From Liolophura sinensis (Eukaryota > Mollusca > Polyplacophora > Chitonida > Chitonidae), in NCBI RefSeq assembly GCF_032854445.1, contig NC_088296.1:6625435-6689434 (forward strand): DNA of 64,000 nucleotides. Direction: 5' to 3'. The notes beneath the pieces are model-generated. The model had not been told where the DNA came from and did not search any database. It worked only from the letters and a program-made list of their open reading frames with translations. Of the stretch, positions 49,395-61,028 are shown piece after piece. Each line of letters opens with the position of its first letter. Within the stretch, counting starts at the first letter, position 1. The position numbers were made by a program, and so were the translations under genes.

Positions 49395-49650
49395 TTGTAA
49401 AGTGTTGGCATGTTAGAGCAGTACATTGACCCAGGAGCCTCTCTCCCATGTGATCGCTGTAACTTCAGTTCAGCTCGCACTGGCTTGCTCGAGAGGCGTA
49501 CATGGGAGGGTCTGTCAGCAACCTGCAGATGGTCATGGGTTTCCCCCCGGGTTCTGCATGGTTTTCTACCACCACAATTATGGCCGTTGTCATATAAGTG
49601 AAAAACTCTTGAGAACCACATAAAACTCCAATAAAACAACTCAATAAATT
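49395..49650 (+). mobile_element. SINE family A, diverged, nearly full-length
   Basis: GACCCAGGAGCCTCTCTCCC, CAGCAACCTGCAGATGGTCA and ACTCCAATAAAACAACTC mark head, body and tail. Confidence 0.82.
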
Positions 49651-49806
49651 CTGACCACTGCAATTACTTCAACATGTAATCTCTTTATGAAAGAAAAAAG
49701 AACAACAATGTGAAATCTGGATGTTAATAATCTGCATAACTGAGGTACTGCCACAGTAAATACCTGGTTTACAGTAAACTATGACGTCATCAGTGGAGGT
49801 CAATCA

Positions 49807-50125
49807 TGGATACTCAAGAATATTTCACTTACACGACGGTGGCAAGCATTATGGTGGGAGGAAACCAGGACCTGAATATTTCACTTATACGATGACCGTA
49901 TATAAACATTACATTGGGAGGAAACCAGGACCTGAATATTTCACTTATACGATGACCGTATATAAACATTACATTGGGAGGAAACCAGGACCTGAATATT
50001 TCACTTATACGATGACCGTATATAAACATTACATTGGGAGGAGGCCGGGACCTGAATATTTCACTTATACAATGACCGTATATAAACATTACATTGGGAG
50101 GAGGCCGGGACCTGAATATTTCAGC
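49807..50125 (-). repeat. 60-bp satellite derived from a SINE fragment
   Basis: A minus-oriented SINE fragment (TACTCAAGAATATTTCACTT ... GTGGGAGGAAACCAGGA) at 49811-49870 is followed by four full 60-bp units and a partial one. Each unit keeps GAATATTTCACTTATACGAT and GGGAGGAAACC of the SINE with an inserted TATAAACATTACATT. The array was therefore seeded by the SINE. Confidence 0.88.
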
Positions 50126-50149
50126 CTTTCACAGCAATTCTAGTATGAT

Positions 50150-50800
50150 ATACAGCCAAGCACTGACCTTGTCAAGCTCTTTCCATCTTTTGTTCAAATT
50201 CATCATGAAGGAAACAGTACCAACGAAAAAGCCCAAATTCTGAGCGGCACCCTGTGTTTAAATTCTTCACAAATGGTACTAACCTAAAACCCCCACATTC
50301 TGGGTGTACAGAACAAAATACACGGATTAGCCATGGACTGACCCTGTTGAACTGTTCCCCATCCTGTGCATACAAATTTCGCTGTTTCAAATTCTTCCCA
50401 TTAAAGGTTAAAGGAAATCATCTTTAACAAAGATCTATTACAGCCTACACACGCTCCAGGTACAGAGACTGATTCCACACAGCCATTTCTGACTTACCCA
50501 AATGTGATTTCAGAGCTTATTTTCAAGCCCTGTAAAACTGAACTTTTGACTACCCCATCAATGTTATGTAAAGACGATATGTGTCAAAAATTCCAACTTG
50601 TAAAACAAAAAACTAAGCACTGTGACAACATTTTAAATTTTGACTTAAGTCAGAAATGTCTTTGTGGAATCGGCTTCTGGTGCTTTACAGGTGACCGTAA
50701 CAGTAACAACATAAATCCCCAAATTCTGGGTGTGTTTAACAAGCCACGCTGATTCAGCCAGGTGTTGAATATAACCATGTGGCAGTTTTTGGAATTTTAT
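50150..50800. repeat. Degenerate repeated block downstream of the minus-strand gene
   Basis: Motifs ACTGACC.TGT..A..TGTTCC.CATC and CCCAAATTCTGGGTGT each recur two or three times at intervals of about 130-170 bp or more, suggesting a diverged tandem repeat in or beyond the 3' UTR. One copy mimics an exon end with a GTCAGT donor on the minus strand, which I reject as coding. Confidence 0.45.
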
Positions 50801-50891
50801 CATCTCCATGATTCCAACTCTCCATGGCGGCCAGAAATCCTCTTACCGTCCCATGATCAGACAAACCTCTCCCCAACATCTCCACCACTAT

Positions 50892-51056
50892 TCAATCTCC
50901 GATGATGGAACTACGCCTCGACCCCATGGGGATGGGTTTGAGCTTCACAGAGCGGTTGTGTTTCCTGAGGGGTGAGGGCGTGTTTTTCTGTGACCCACCC
51001 AGCTGGAGTCCGATGTTCTGGAAGCTACCACGCGCTTTCAGTGTCTTTTGAGTGTT
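50892..51056 (-). CDS. Terminal exon (with stop) of an unrecognised minus-strand gene
   Basis: On the minus strand a pyrimidine-rich acceptor (GATTTCCTTTCCAG) is followed by 54 codons and a TGA. The encoded tail is basic and serine-rich: it begins NTQKTLKARGSF, passes GLQLGGSQKNTPSPLRKH and ends GSRRSSIIGD. The exon is read in phase 0, which matches the phase in which the exon at 52125-52228 ends, so the two can join directly. The composition suggests a disordered C-terminus with possible basophilic kinase sites (RRSS); that is inference. No polyadenylation signal was found close downstream, so the 3' UTR end is unknown. I do not recognise the protein family. Confidence 0.72.
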   Translation of the reverse strand, partial: NTQKTLKARGSFQNIGLQLGGSQKNTPSPLRKHNRSVKLKPIPMGSRRSSIIGD

Positions 51057-52124
51057 CTGGAAAGGAAATCACAGCATGGAAGATACTCAGAGATTACCTG
51101 GACCTAGTTTCACAAAGATGTCGTACATGTACGATAATCGAACATATAGGACAGTGGTACGGTGATAATGATGTGCAAAATATCATATGAAAAATGTACG
51201 ATCAAAAATGCTTCATGCCTCTTTATGAAAATGGACAGTATAACCTAATATTCATAATATATCACCAGAAATGTCTGCCATATAATTAATTATTCAGTTG
51301 TTTCGAACAATGTTTTTTTTTTTTGATGGCAGTGAATATACTGTGGTTCTGAAAAAAGTCATTTCAAGTATGCTTTAGCATTGTCCTTGTTTACTCTGAT
51401 TTGAGAATTAATGTTCCTTCAATGAGTGTTTGTCAGTTTTACAGTTAAAAAAGGTGGACAAAGTTATTATGTGAGGTTTACAGAAAATCCTTCTCCTTGT
51501 TTGTTTTAGGTATTTTTAATGAATAAAATATAGCCGAATGTAAAGATTGCAAGGTGGGTATTACGGACAATGTATGTTGTTTTCTTTTTATTTTCTTTTT
51601 TTTCCCTGTAACAATCAAAGTCTGCCTTGAAAGTATTTCTGAGTGTAAAAATACGAACACAAAATCTTGAAATTAAGGAATATAAACTGTCACTCTGAGT
51701 CGTGGTTACTTGGGTGCCTTTTGACATTGCAAATAATATTTACATAGTAGCCTCCCCTTAGCTGTAAACTATTTAGAGCCGACATTACTTCCTTCACTGA
51801 GCCATCCCGGCAAAGCAGTTGTTAAGTTGTCAATAGTATGTTTCATTGCAGGATTTTATTTATCCACATTTCAGCAACTTTTGAGGTGAGAAATATATTC
51901 TAGAAAAAGTTTAATTTTAGTACTGACAGATTTGGTTGGGTATAGTAACAAGATTAATAGTGCGTTATACTGAAGAGTAGTCTCCCTTTACCAGAGAACA
52001 AACTGACTTGCCAGGCCCATTATTAATAGACTGAAGGTTGCTATTTTGGACAACTTAATTCACACAGTTACATGTATGATGAAGAAAAACATGAATGAAG
52101 GTGCTGAATGTGATAAAAACTTAC

Positions 52125-52228
52125 AGTATCAGCATTTAGCGTGGCCTCGTGGTAGCTCTTCATCTTTGTTTCAAACTCCAGCAGGTAGCGTGGGAACAGA
52201 GATTTCTCATCAAAGGCACTTTTTAAAG
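52125..52228 (-). CDS. Internal exon of the unrecognised minus-strand gene
   Basis: The minus strand reads TTTGCAG, then 104 coding bases, then the strong donor GTAAGT. Two bases complete the codon left open by the upstream exon at 54514-54637, then 34 codons follow, including FPRYLLEFETKMKSYHE, and the exon ends in phase 0. The peptide is charged and amphipathic and looks alpha-helical. The other two frames contain stops. A good acceptor, a good donor, matching phase on both sides and protein-like composition make this a confident exon. The function is not recognised. Confidence 0.78.
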
Positions 52229-52594
52229 CTGCAAATCCCAAAGAAAAGTTTTTTTCACATGTTAATGAAATCATCATATGGCAGCATCATATAAGCATCC
52301 AAAAAAAAAACTCTTGATGATGGCTGCATGACAAAGGCTAATGTATTCTTGACTCGCTCACTGATAACCAATTAAAACTAGAAGTAGTCGTGGCAGAGGT
52401 GCTACACGAATTAACAACAGTTTGTAAAAAAAAAAAAAACAAAAAAAAAATGCAATTTGTAATAATTATAACAAATTGCCACTCTGACAGTGGATCTTTT
52501 TAATAATTTATAATAAACTGCCGAAATGCAACTCTAGTAGCTTTTTGTAATAACTTATTCGTTTCAAGAAAACCCTCGAAAATTTCATTTAATG

Positions 52595-52747
52595 GTTTAT
52601 TTATTTATTTGATTTGTTGTTTTACACCATACTCAAGAATATTTCACTTATATGACGGCGGACAGGATTATGCTGGGAGGAAACTGGACAGAGCCCAGGA
52701 GAAACCCACAACCATCCGCAGGCTGCTGGCATACCTTCCCACCTCCG
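52595..52747 (-). mobile_element. SINE family A, 5'-truncated, with target-site duplication
   Basis: Flanked by TCATTTAATG at 52585-52594 and 52748-52757. It lies in the intron between the exons at 54514 and 52228. Confidence 0.92.
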
Positions 52748-52933
52748 TCATTTAATGATGACCAAGCCTAACCTGATCAGAATGAAAATAGTGATGATAG
52801 CTTCCCTGATGTGTTAGGTGCCATGACTTTGAGGTAAAATTCATAACTAGTAAGTTAGTCATAAAACAACATCCACCAATCTAACTGATGCAACTGATGC
52901 AAGCTGGACAGCTGGCGAAGCCTTCAAAGGAAA

Positions 52934-53252
52934 AAGTAAGTGAGTGAGTGCTTGGGGTTTAACGTAATGCTCAACAGTTTTTCAGTCATATGATGACTAA
53001 GGGATCCTTATAGTACGTGTATTGTGCCTCCTTGTTGCAGGACACATTTCCACCCCTCTTTTGTCTAGGGCTGCTTCACTGAAACGACTTACTGAAGGTA
53101 AGTAAGCCGCCCCGCCCGAGCCATTATACTGATATGGGTCAACCAGTCGTTCTACCCCTTCATGCTGAACGCCAAGCGAGGAAGTTACAACTTCCTCTTT
53201 TAAAGTCTTGGGTGTGACTTGACCAAGGATTGATCCTGGATCTACCACATGT
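52934..53252 (-). mobile_element. tRNA-derived SINE, family B, nearly complete
   Basis: From AGTAAGTGAGTGAGTGCTTG GGGTTTAACG to TTGATCCTGGATCTACCACA. The reverse complement has a box-B-like end; the extreme tRNA head is missing and family A SINE 53259-53513 follows at once. Intronic. Confidence 0.88.
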
Positions 53253-53258
53253 AAATAT

Positions 53259-53513
53259 GGGGGCCTCCGTGGCTCAGTGGGTTAGCACACTAACGCAGCC
53301 TAATAACCCAGGAGTCTCTCACCAACGTGGTCGCTGTGAGTTCAAGTCCAGCTCATGCTGGCTTCCTCTCTGGCCTGGTCTGTCAGCAACCTGCGGATGG
53401 TTGTGGGTTTCCCCTCCCCGGCCTTTGCCAGGTTTCCTCCCACCGTAATACTGGCCGCGTCGTATAAGTGAAATATTCTTTAGCACGGCATAAAACACCA
53501 ATCAAAATAAAGT
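53259..53513 (+). mobile_element. SINE family A, full-length
   Basis: It starts GGGGGCCTCCGTGGCTCAGT, with box B GTGAGTTCAAGTCC, and ends AACACCAATCAAAATAAAG. It abuts a family B element on its left. This copy shows the 5' end of the family most clearly. Confidence 0.93.
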
Positions 53514-54048
53514 AAACAAACGTATATATATGTATTAATAAGGTATTCTGTGCAAAGCGGCAGCTGTAAAGACTCAGCTGATCCTTTTGTTAGTCAGTGA
53601 TCCCCTAGATCAGATGTTCACGGTCATAAGGTGGTTCTTCAATGAATAGATGTCACTATGCCATGTGACATCGTCCTCAACTTTAAAATTGCTCACAAAG
53701 TTTAAAAAGCACACCTTTGTACTGTGACGCTGCATAACTAAGATTTCGCAGTGAGGAAAACTGCACATGCAGACAAAATCAAAAGCACCTCCATGTTTAA
53801 CAATTTTAACCAAGCAGGTGTGACTTATTTCTGTAACCCTGGAATGCGCTGTTTCTGCGGATGTCACCCAGACACTGTTTCGCCTTTTAGCTACACATAT
53901 ATATATGGGCATGAGGCGTAGGTGACGCAACATCGTGTTTCCGGTTCCTCTAACATGGCAAATTAAAAGTTGATTTCAAAGGACTTCCCAGGCATGTCAT
54001 AACGAAACGGCTGTTGCCGTTCAGATATCTTTCCAACTTTCTCCCCAA

Positions 54049-54322
54049 TTTATTTATTTATTTATTTGATTGGTGTTTTATGCCTTACTCAAGAATATTT
54101 CACTTATAGGACGGCGGCCAGCATTATGGTGGGAGGAAACCGGCCACAGCCCAGGGGAAACCCATGACCATCCGCAGGTTGCTGGCAGAACATCCCACTT
54201 ATGGCCGGAGAGAAAGCCAGCATGAGCTGGACATGAACTCGCAGCAACTGCATTGGCAAGAGGCTCCTGGGTCATTATGTTGGGCTAGCGCGCTAACCGA
54301 CTGAGCCAACGGAGGCCCCCTC
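54049..54322 (-). mobile_element. SINE family A, full-length, with target-site duplication
   Basis: A complete copy, from the TTTA tail to GAGCCAACGGAGGCCCCC. Flanked by TCTCCCCAA at 54040-54048 and 54323-54331. Confidence 0.94.
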
Positions 54323-54365
54323 TCTCCCCAAATAACCAAGCTTAATATTATTTGTTGACCCAGTC

Positions 54366-54479
54366 ATGGGTTTCCTTCTGTCTCTGTCTGGTTCTCCGAC
54401 CACAATGCTGGCCACTGTCGTATATAAAGTGAAGCATTCTAAAGTACAGCATAAAACACCAATCAAATAAATAAATAAA
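54366..54479 (+). mobile_element. SINE family A 3' half
   Basis: GGTTTCCTTCTGTCTCTGTC through AACACCAATCAAATAAATAA. It ends 35 bp from the donor of the exon at 54514-54637. Confidence 0.85.
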
Positions 54480-54513
54480 TATTTGCTGGCTTATCATTTA
54501 ACAATGGACTTAC

Positions 54514-54637
54514 ATTCAGCAAGGGCAGGTAACTTCTGCACGACCTCCTCAGAGCTGATGGGCCGATCCAGAAAGTATTTCTCCGCATCAGGTTTGACTA
54601 GTGACTGTACCTGGGCCAGTTCAGCTGTATCCAGAGC
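54514..54637 (-). CDS. Internal exon of the unrecognised minus-strand gene
   Basis: The minus strand reads TTTTGTAG, then 124 coding bases, then GTAAGT. The 41 codons include ELAQVQSLVKPDAEKYF and SSEEVVQKLPALAE, and one base remains to be completed by the next exon (52125-52228) as a Ser codon. The segment is acidic and leucine-rich and probably helical. The stop-free frame, canonical splice sites and phase agreement support a real exon. The intron to the next exon is about 2.3 kb and contains at least four SINE insertions. The family is not recognised. Confidence 0.8.
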
Positions 54638-54703
54638 CTACAAAACACACAAACATAGGTCATGATCATCAGGTTTTCTTCCCGGTAATGCAAAATAACA
54701 AAG

Positions 54704-55060
54704 AGTAAGTGAGTGAGAGCTTGGGGTTTAACGTCGTACTTAACAATTTTTGAGTCGTATGACGATGAAGGAATCCTGAGAGTGCGTGCAATGTGCCTCC
54801 TTGTTGCAGAACGGATTTCCACTGCTCTTTTATCTAGTGCTGCTTCACTGAGACGCCTTACCGAAGGCAAGTAAGCTGCCCTGCCTGAGCCATTATACTG
54901 ATACGGGTCAACCAGTCGTTGCCCTATCCCCTTCACACTGAACGCCAAGTGAGGAAGTTAAAACTTCCTCTTTTCAAAGTCTTAAGTGTGGCTTGACCCA
55001 GGATTGACCCTGGATCTACTGCCCCCAAAGCGGACGCTGTACCAACTGGGCTATCGGGGC
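54704..55060 (-). mobile_element. tRNA-derived SINE, family B, full-length
   Basis: The reverse complement begins GGCCCCGATAGCCCAGTTGG (box A) with a box-B-like GGTCAATCCTGGGTC, then about 250 bp of body, ending in the GAGTGAGTGA... (reverse CTCACTCACTTAC) tail. It lies in the intron upstream of the exon at 54514-54637. Confidence 0.9.
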
Positions 55061-55849
55061 CGGTCAAAATGACCAAGATACCAACTTGGTTACTGGTTCT
55101 GGTAAACAACATAAACTTTCATCCCAAAAACTGCATTTTTATAAGGTTATAAATACTTTTGGTACTGAAATTTGCATAATTTGCATTATGAAATTTGCAT
55201 AATTTCAGTAGGCTATCACCCTACCTTCCCAAAACCTCAAAATACCTATCTAACATTAATAGAACTGCCACCAAATCAGGCACTAATGAGTCAAAGATGG
55301 TCAATTACTAAAGTTAACTTTTTCCTGTTAATGTGAAATGAGGAAGGCACTAAATCTGGCACTAAGTTTGGCACTAAGTCTGGCAGAGGTCAGATTTAAT
55401 ACATGCATTATCATTACACTGGCACCACCAAGGGAGGCAGTAACAAGTGCCATTTTTTTTCATTTCTTTGGCATGACATGATCTAGGTTAGATCCGGCCA
55501 GGTGTCCCAACTTCCAGGCAGATGCTCTAAGCCACTGTGTATTTTAGGACTGCTTTTAGTACATTGTTAGAACAGGTGTTCTACATTTTTGCCAGAAAAG
55601 AAAAAAATGTTTTTTTTTTTCGTCTGAAGTTGTAAATGTAGTGTATTTCACTCGATCTTGGGTCTATAAAGAGGTTCTTTCACAAGCACAAAAAAGCCTT
55701 AAAATGATGCTTTTGATGGGCACTTAAATTTTACCTGATAATAAATTTATTAAACTCTACAGAAACTCTCTCCGTATAAAGTGGATGAATCAATCAGAAT
55801 CAAGCAAAATGTGTCGCTTGATAAATCGTCATGTTCAGGTGAAAATACA

Positions 55850-56452
55850 CTATTGTACATGTAGTATTACACATGCCTAGTATTACACATGTCTACTATT
55901 ACACATGTCCACTATTACACATGTCTACTATTACACATGTCTACTATTACACATGTCCACTATTACACATGTCTACTATTACACATGTCTAGTATTACAC
56001 ATGTCTAGAATCACAAACGCCTAGTATCACAAACGCCTAGTATCACACATGCCTAGTATTACACATGCCTAGTATTACACATGTCTAGTATTACACATGT
56101 CTACACATGCCTAGTATTACACATGCCCAGTATTACACATGCCTAGTATTACACATGCCTAGTATTACACATGTCTAGTATTACACATGTCTACTATTAC
56201 ACATGCCTAGTATTACACATGCCTAGTATTACACATGTCTAGAATTACACATGCCTAGTATTACACATGCCTAGTATTACACATGCCTAGTATTACACAT
56301 GTCTAGTATTACACATGTCTAGTATTATACATGTCTACACATGCCTAGTTTTACACATGCCTAGAATTACACATGCCTAGTATTACACATGCCTAGTATT
56401 ACACATGTCTAGCATTACACGTCTACACATGCCTAGTATTACACATGTCTAA
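55850..56452. repeat. 16-bp tandem array (CTAGTATTACACATGT/C)
   Basis: About 35 copies of a 16-bp unit TCTAGTATTACACATG with T/C variation after ACATG, plus a few shortened units. It lies in an intron of the minus-strand gene. Confidence 0.93.
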
Positions 56453-56477
56453 TGTGAGAATTGCACATTGTTTTCTT

Positions 56478-56530
56478 TGTTTCATGTTTTACGCCGAACT
56501 CAAGAATATTTCACGTACACGATGACGGCA
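56478..56530 (-). mobile_element. SINE family A 3' fragment
   Basis: GTTTTACGCCGAACTCAAGA ATATTTCACGTACACGATGA, at the right edge of the 16-bp array. Confidence 0.8.
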
Positions 56531-56737
56531 TGTGATTGATCACCCAAGCCTCCTATTGACAGAAAAAGCATGTGATCCAAGAACATTGGAATAAAGGCAG
56601 TTTGCTTGGAGAAGGAAAAGGTATTCAGACACATAATTATACAGTGTTGGACCCAGAAAAATTTGTACAATTACAGTATCTATAGATTTGTTAAACTTTG
56701 AAAACTTGATAATTATTCTCTAATTTGCAACCAAGAA

Positions 56738-57790
56738 ACTTTGCTGCACTAGTTGTTTGTGTAAGGATGCTGTGTCACTAGTTGTTTGCGTAAGGGTGCT
56801 GCTGTTGTTTGTGTAAGGATGCTGCGGCACTAGTTGTTTGTGTAAGGATGCTGCTGCATTCGTTGTTTGTGTAAAAATGCTGCAGCACTAGTTGTTTGTG
56901 TAAGGATGCTGCAGGACTAGTTGTTTAAGTAAGGATGCTGCTGCATTCGTTGTTTGTGTAAGGATGCTGCTGCACTAGTTGTTTGTGTAAGAATGCTGCG
57001 GCACTAGTTGTTTAAGTAAGGATGCTGCTGCATTCGTTGTTTGTGTAAGGATGTTGCTGCACTAGTTGTTTGTGTAAGGATGCTGCGGCACTAGTTTAAG
57101 TACGGATGCTACTGCACTTGTTTGTGTAAGGATGTTGCTGCACTCCTTGTCTGTGTAAGGATGCAGCTGCACTAGTTGTTTGTGTAAGGATGATGCTGCA
57201 CTCATTTGTGTAAGGATGCTGCTGCATTCGTTGTTTGTGTAAGGATGCTGCTGCACTAGTTGTTTGTGTAAGGATGCTGCAGCACTAGTTGTTTGTGTAA
57301 GGATGCCGTGGCACTAGTTGTTTAAGTAAGGATGCTGCTACACTCATTTGTGTAAGGATGCTGCTGCACTAGTTATTTGTGTAAGGATGCTGCGGCACTA
57401 GTTGTTTAAGTAAGGATGCTGCTACACTCATTTGTGTAAGGATGATGCTGCACTCATTTGTGTAAGGATGATGCTGCACTCATTGTTTGTGTAAGGATGG
57501 TGCTGCACTCATTTGTGTAAGGATGATGCTGCACTCATTTGTGTAAGGATGATGCTGCACTCATTGTTTGCGTAGGGATGATGCTGCACTCATTTGTGTA
57601 AGGATGATGCTGCACTCATTGTTTGTGTAAGGATGCTGCTGCACTCATTGTTTGTGTAAGGATGATGCTGCACTCATTTGTGTAAGGATGCTGCTGCATT
57701 CGTTGTTTGTGTAAGGATGCTGCTGCATTCGTTGTTTGTGTAAGGTTGCTGCTGCATTCGTTGTTTGTGTAAGGATGCTGCGGCACTAGA
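56738..57790. repeat. Minisatellite of about 29 bp
   Basis: Roughly 37 copies of units like AGTTGTTTGTGTAAGGATGC plus TGCTGCACT (29 bp), with a 26-bp variant CATTTGTGTAAGGATGATGC... that dominates from about 57420 to 57680. The sub-blocks suggest local homogenisation. It is intronic. Confidence 0.93.
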
Positions 57791-60486
57791 TGCCCAAATC
57801 CTATGTACATGTAACCAAGCTGTATTTAAACCACCAAGTACATGTAAATATGATTGTTTACCACTAAAAAGTGAAATTTTCATACAAATTTCTTTCATTC
57901 ACAGACCTAGAAGCTCCCAGAAAGCGTCATTTTGTTGCGTTTGATAAATTTCTTTACGCACGCTGTCACAATGTCACCTTTAAAATTTGTGGTCAGATCC
58001 TTAAAGTTTTTTCTCCATATGGCGCTGACACCTCGTGAAGAATCACAAAATTTACAAGTAGCGTGCATGTGACTAATTTTTCAGAACCAATCCCATTATT
58101 TTGTATTTCTCATCTTCCAACACTGACAGTTCACACTAACATTTCACTCATATATAGCATGTCCCCTACATCAACAACACAACACACAAGGACCCGGCGA
58201 GTTAAAAATGCAAATGGAAATTTTTTTTTCTGTTCTGAAATGTCACCCTAATTAGTTGATGCCACCTGGGACTTTAAGTCGTTGGGTCCTTCAGTTTCTC
58301 GAGGCAGACACACCAGAATTTATCGTACAACTATTCACAAGCCTGCTTTAGTATGTTTAAACTAAGTCTTCAACCTTTTCGACAGCCTGTGCAAACCAAC
58401 AGTCTGAAATATTCTGAGAGAACTACAGAAATAATTTGCAAGTTTTATGACGCTTGCATCTTTAGTGACCCAAATGAATCATTTTAGCCATTCTAACCAT
58501 AAATTGTTGTAACCATAAATTCCACTTAAAAAATTGCTTCAGAGGTTAAAAGGGTTGGACATTTAAAATATACAGCCATGAGTAAATGCATGCATCCACC
58601 TGTATCTACGAAACAGCTAAGGTTTTGTTTTCTACCAGTTTGGTGCTTGATTATTTACACTGGGCATAACCTAATCCACAGGACCCCTAAAAAAAAACAA
58701 AAAAAAAAAAAAAAAACAAGAGCCCTTCTCTAAAATCTTTCTGGAATTCTGATAAAAGTAACTATTTTTAATTTTTCTCACACTGTTAATTTCAAAAAAA
58801 AAAATAACCTCAAAAAATTTTGCCCACAAAAAAGTGCATTTTTAGAAGCAAATAAATGTCACAAAATGTTGTTTTAGTTGCTGAAATTGACAATTTTTCC
58901 AGCGGAGTATCATACCAGGTTCCAAGCAAACTCTCAGCAAAAATCACGGAAAAATGGTCAACTTACTCTTGGACGAAATTTACGGTGATGTATTATTTCG
59001 TATGATATATCACCTGTGATTATCATGTTGACTGTCACACACCTAGTTCATATGAATCAGTCACAAGCTGTGGGACGGGACTCGCACACAGAGACATCAA
59101 TATCACAAGGCAGCCAAAGACATGCCTCAATATCATCACAGAGCCAGTGATACCTCTGAAGCTCCCCCCCCCCCCCCTCCTCCCAACATAACAAATAGGA
59201 GCTGCTCTGCCATGGCAACACTGTCATATTATTTCTGCTCCATCAATCAGTGATTGCATTGTCAGCAGTCCCCTTTCATAACAAAGGGATGAACGTGTGC
59301 ATGCTATCAACTAACACATTTGGCTCTTATCGGCAGACAGACCGGATACAGCTAGAGTACATATCAGGATTAATATTACAACACTGTTGTTGTTGGACAA
59401 TTCTGCATACCATGATGTAGGTGGCATGCTTTATGGAAACTTCTTGTGACAGCCTGTGAGATACATAATAATATGACAAATGCTAATATGGATCTTGTAA
59501 CACATTCCTGTCTGTAGCAAAGCAGCTCAAAGCTGTGAACCCTTTTTGTGCTTTCCTTTATAACTACATCACCATTATTGGTGCACCTGTATATGTGCTC
59601 GTTAAACGCCTACCTATGTATATACAAGAACGGCAGCATCGCAGAAGAAAATTTGGACCCTTTTTTGTAGCCACCCGCGAAGCTAAATCAACATAACATC
59701 TTGGCTTCAGTTCATCGAATAATTAAGGAATTTTGAATGCAAGAAGCCACAAAATCTGAAGTAATTGAAATCTGAAAGTTTTGAAAGCTGTTGTTGAAGA
59801 GCTTTCTAGGTTTTGAAAACCTCTAAAAAAAAATCCAATTATTTTCATTTAGAAATGCTACCGTATTCAGAATCAACTTTTTTTCATGGCGGCAAGATGT
59901 TTATTCAACTAGGTTCTAAGAGCATTATTCTGTGAAGACTGATAAAGTTATAATTTTTGTGAAGCTCTGAAAGTGACTGACAACATTATAAGCTGAGGAA
60001 TTAAACACCTGTTAAACACCAGCAGGAAAATTAAATGCTGGTTAAACACCAGTAGGACCTTAATGCCATTTTTTTCACATCAAATGTTCCTTTCCCAGCT
60101 CACCAATTTGATGTCACATTAAAGTTACAGTAGAAACTAATACCGTGTTCCCCAATTCCTCAACATTTTTTCACACAAAGGAGCAATATTCAGTGCCATT
60201 TATGCACATCTGTAATTGGATTTCAGAGACAAAAACTACATTGGTTGGATTGGCCGGTTTCACAAGAAGTATAATTTTATCAGTCAACACAGAACAATGC
60301 TTTCAGGATATGCTTGAATACACACCTTGCAAACATGTGAAGAGGTTGAAGAATTACAGTAATAATGTAGACATTTACACGTGAATCTTTTTTACAATGG
60401 TTCAAGATCCTGCTTCACACTTGCTACACCTCACAAGATTAAAAAAAAATATATGCCACCTCCCTACTACTTTTGATACTGAAACT
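57791..60486. other. Intronic sequence of the minus-strand gene
   Basis: Apart from the possible small exon at 58967-59013, this holds A-rich runs near 58690 and a C run at 59165. No further exon was supported. Confidence 0.5.
58967..59013 (-). CDS. Possible small exon of the minus-strand gene
   Basis: The minus strand reads AATCACAG, then 47 bases, then GTAAGT. Taken with two leading bases it encodes 15 codons (DISYEIIHHRKFRPR) and ends in phase 0. Those phases exactly fit the end of the exon at 63047-63102 (one base over) and the start of the exon at 54514-54637 (phase 0). The upstream pyrimidine tract is poor, so the case rests mainly on phase and donor. If it is not an exon, another exon with the same phases must lie between 54.6 and 63.0 kb. 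Confidence 0.42.
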
Positions 60487-60493
60487 TACATTA

Positions 60494-60746
60494 TTTATTT
60501 ATTTGATTCTTGTTTTACGCCGTACTCAAGAACATTTCAGTTATACGACGGTGGCCAGCATTATGGTGGGAGGAAACGGGGCACAGCCCAGGGGAAACCC
60601 ACGACCATCCGCAGGTTGCTGGCAGACCTTTCCACGTTCGGTCGGAGAGGAAGCCAGCATGAGCTGGACTTGAACTCACAGCGACCACATTGGTGAGAGG
60701 CTTCTGGGTCATGACGCTGCGCTAGCGCGCTAACCAACTGAGCCAC
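60494..60746 (-). mobile_element. SINE family A, full-length, with target-site duplication
   Basis: Complete from the TTTA tail to CTAACCAACTGAGCCAC. Flanked by TACATTATTTA at 60487-60497 and 60747-60757 (the left copy overlaps the tail). Confidence 0.92.
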
Positions 60747-61028
60747 TACATTATTTAAGTATCCAGAATATTATCCTGTCAAACAAAATGATTATCAATA
60801 AAAATCTGAGAATTAGGCAAAATATAAGGAACTTAACCATGACCCCAATTTTTGGTCAAACGCAAAACAATGCATGTTTGGAAGTCAGACAAAACATGCT
60901 GCTTGCACCTGGACAAGATGTCTTTAATTTCTGTGCAACATATCCATTACAATATAGTGTATTAATTCCCAAATAATAGGATAATTGGATCGAACGATGT
61001 ACAATTAACGAATTAGCTATTTATATTG

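Noticed and set aside
50172-50240. Minus-strand exon-like end (AAAGAGCTTGACAAG followed by GTCAGT)
   Set aside because: No acceptor, lies beyond the stop codon of the gene, and the same block recurs in a degenerate non-coding repeat at about 50335.
53259-53340. tRNA-like box A and box B sequences as functional tRNA genes
   Set aside because: They are heads of SINEs with long bodies and tails; no complete cloverleaf was seen anywhere in the window.
55850-57790. CRISPR-like regular repeats
   Set aside because: Units are contiguous with no unique spacers; these are minisatellites in an intron-bearing genome.
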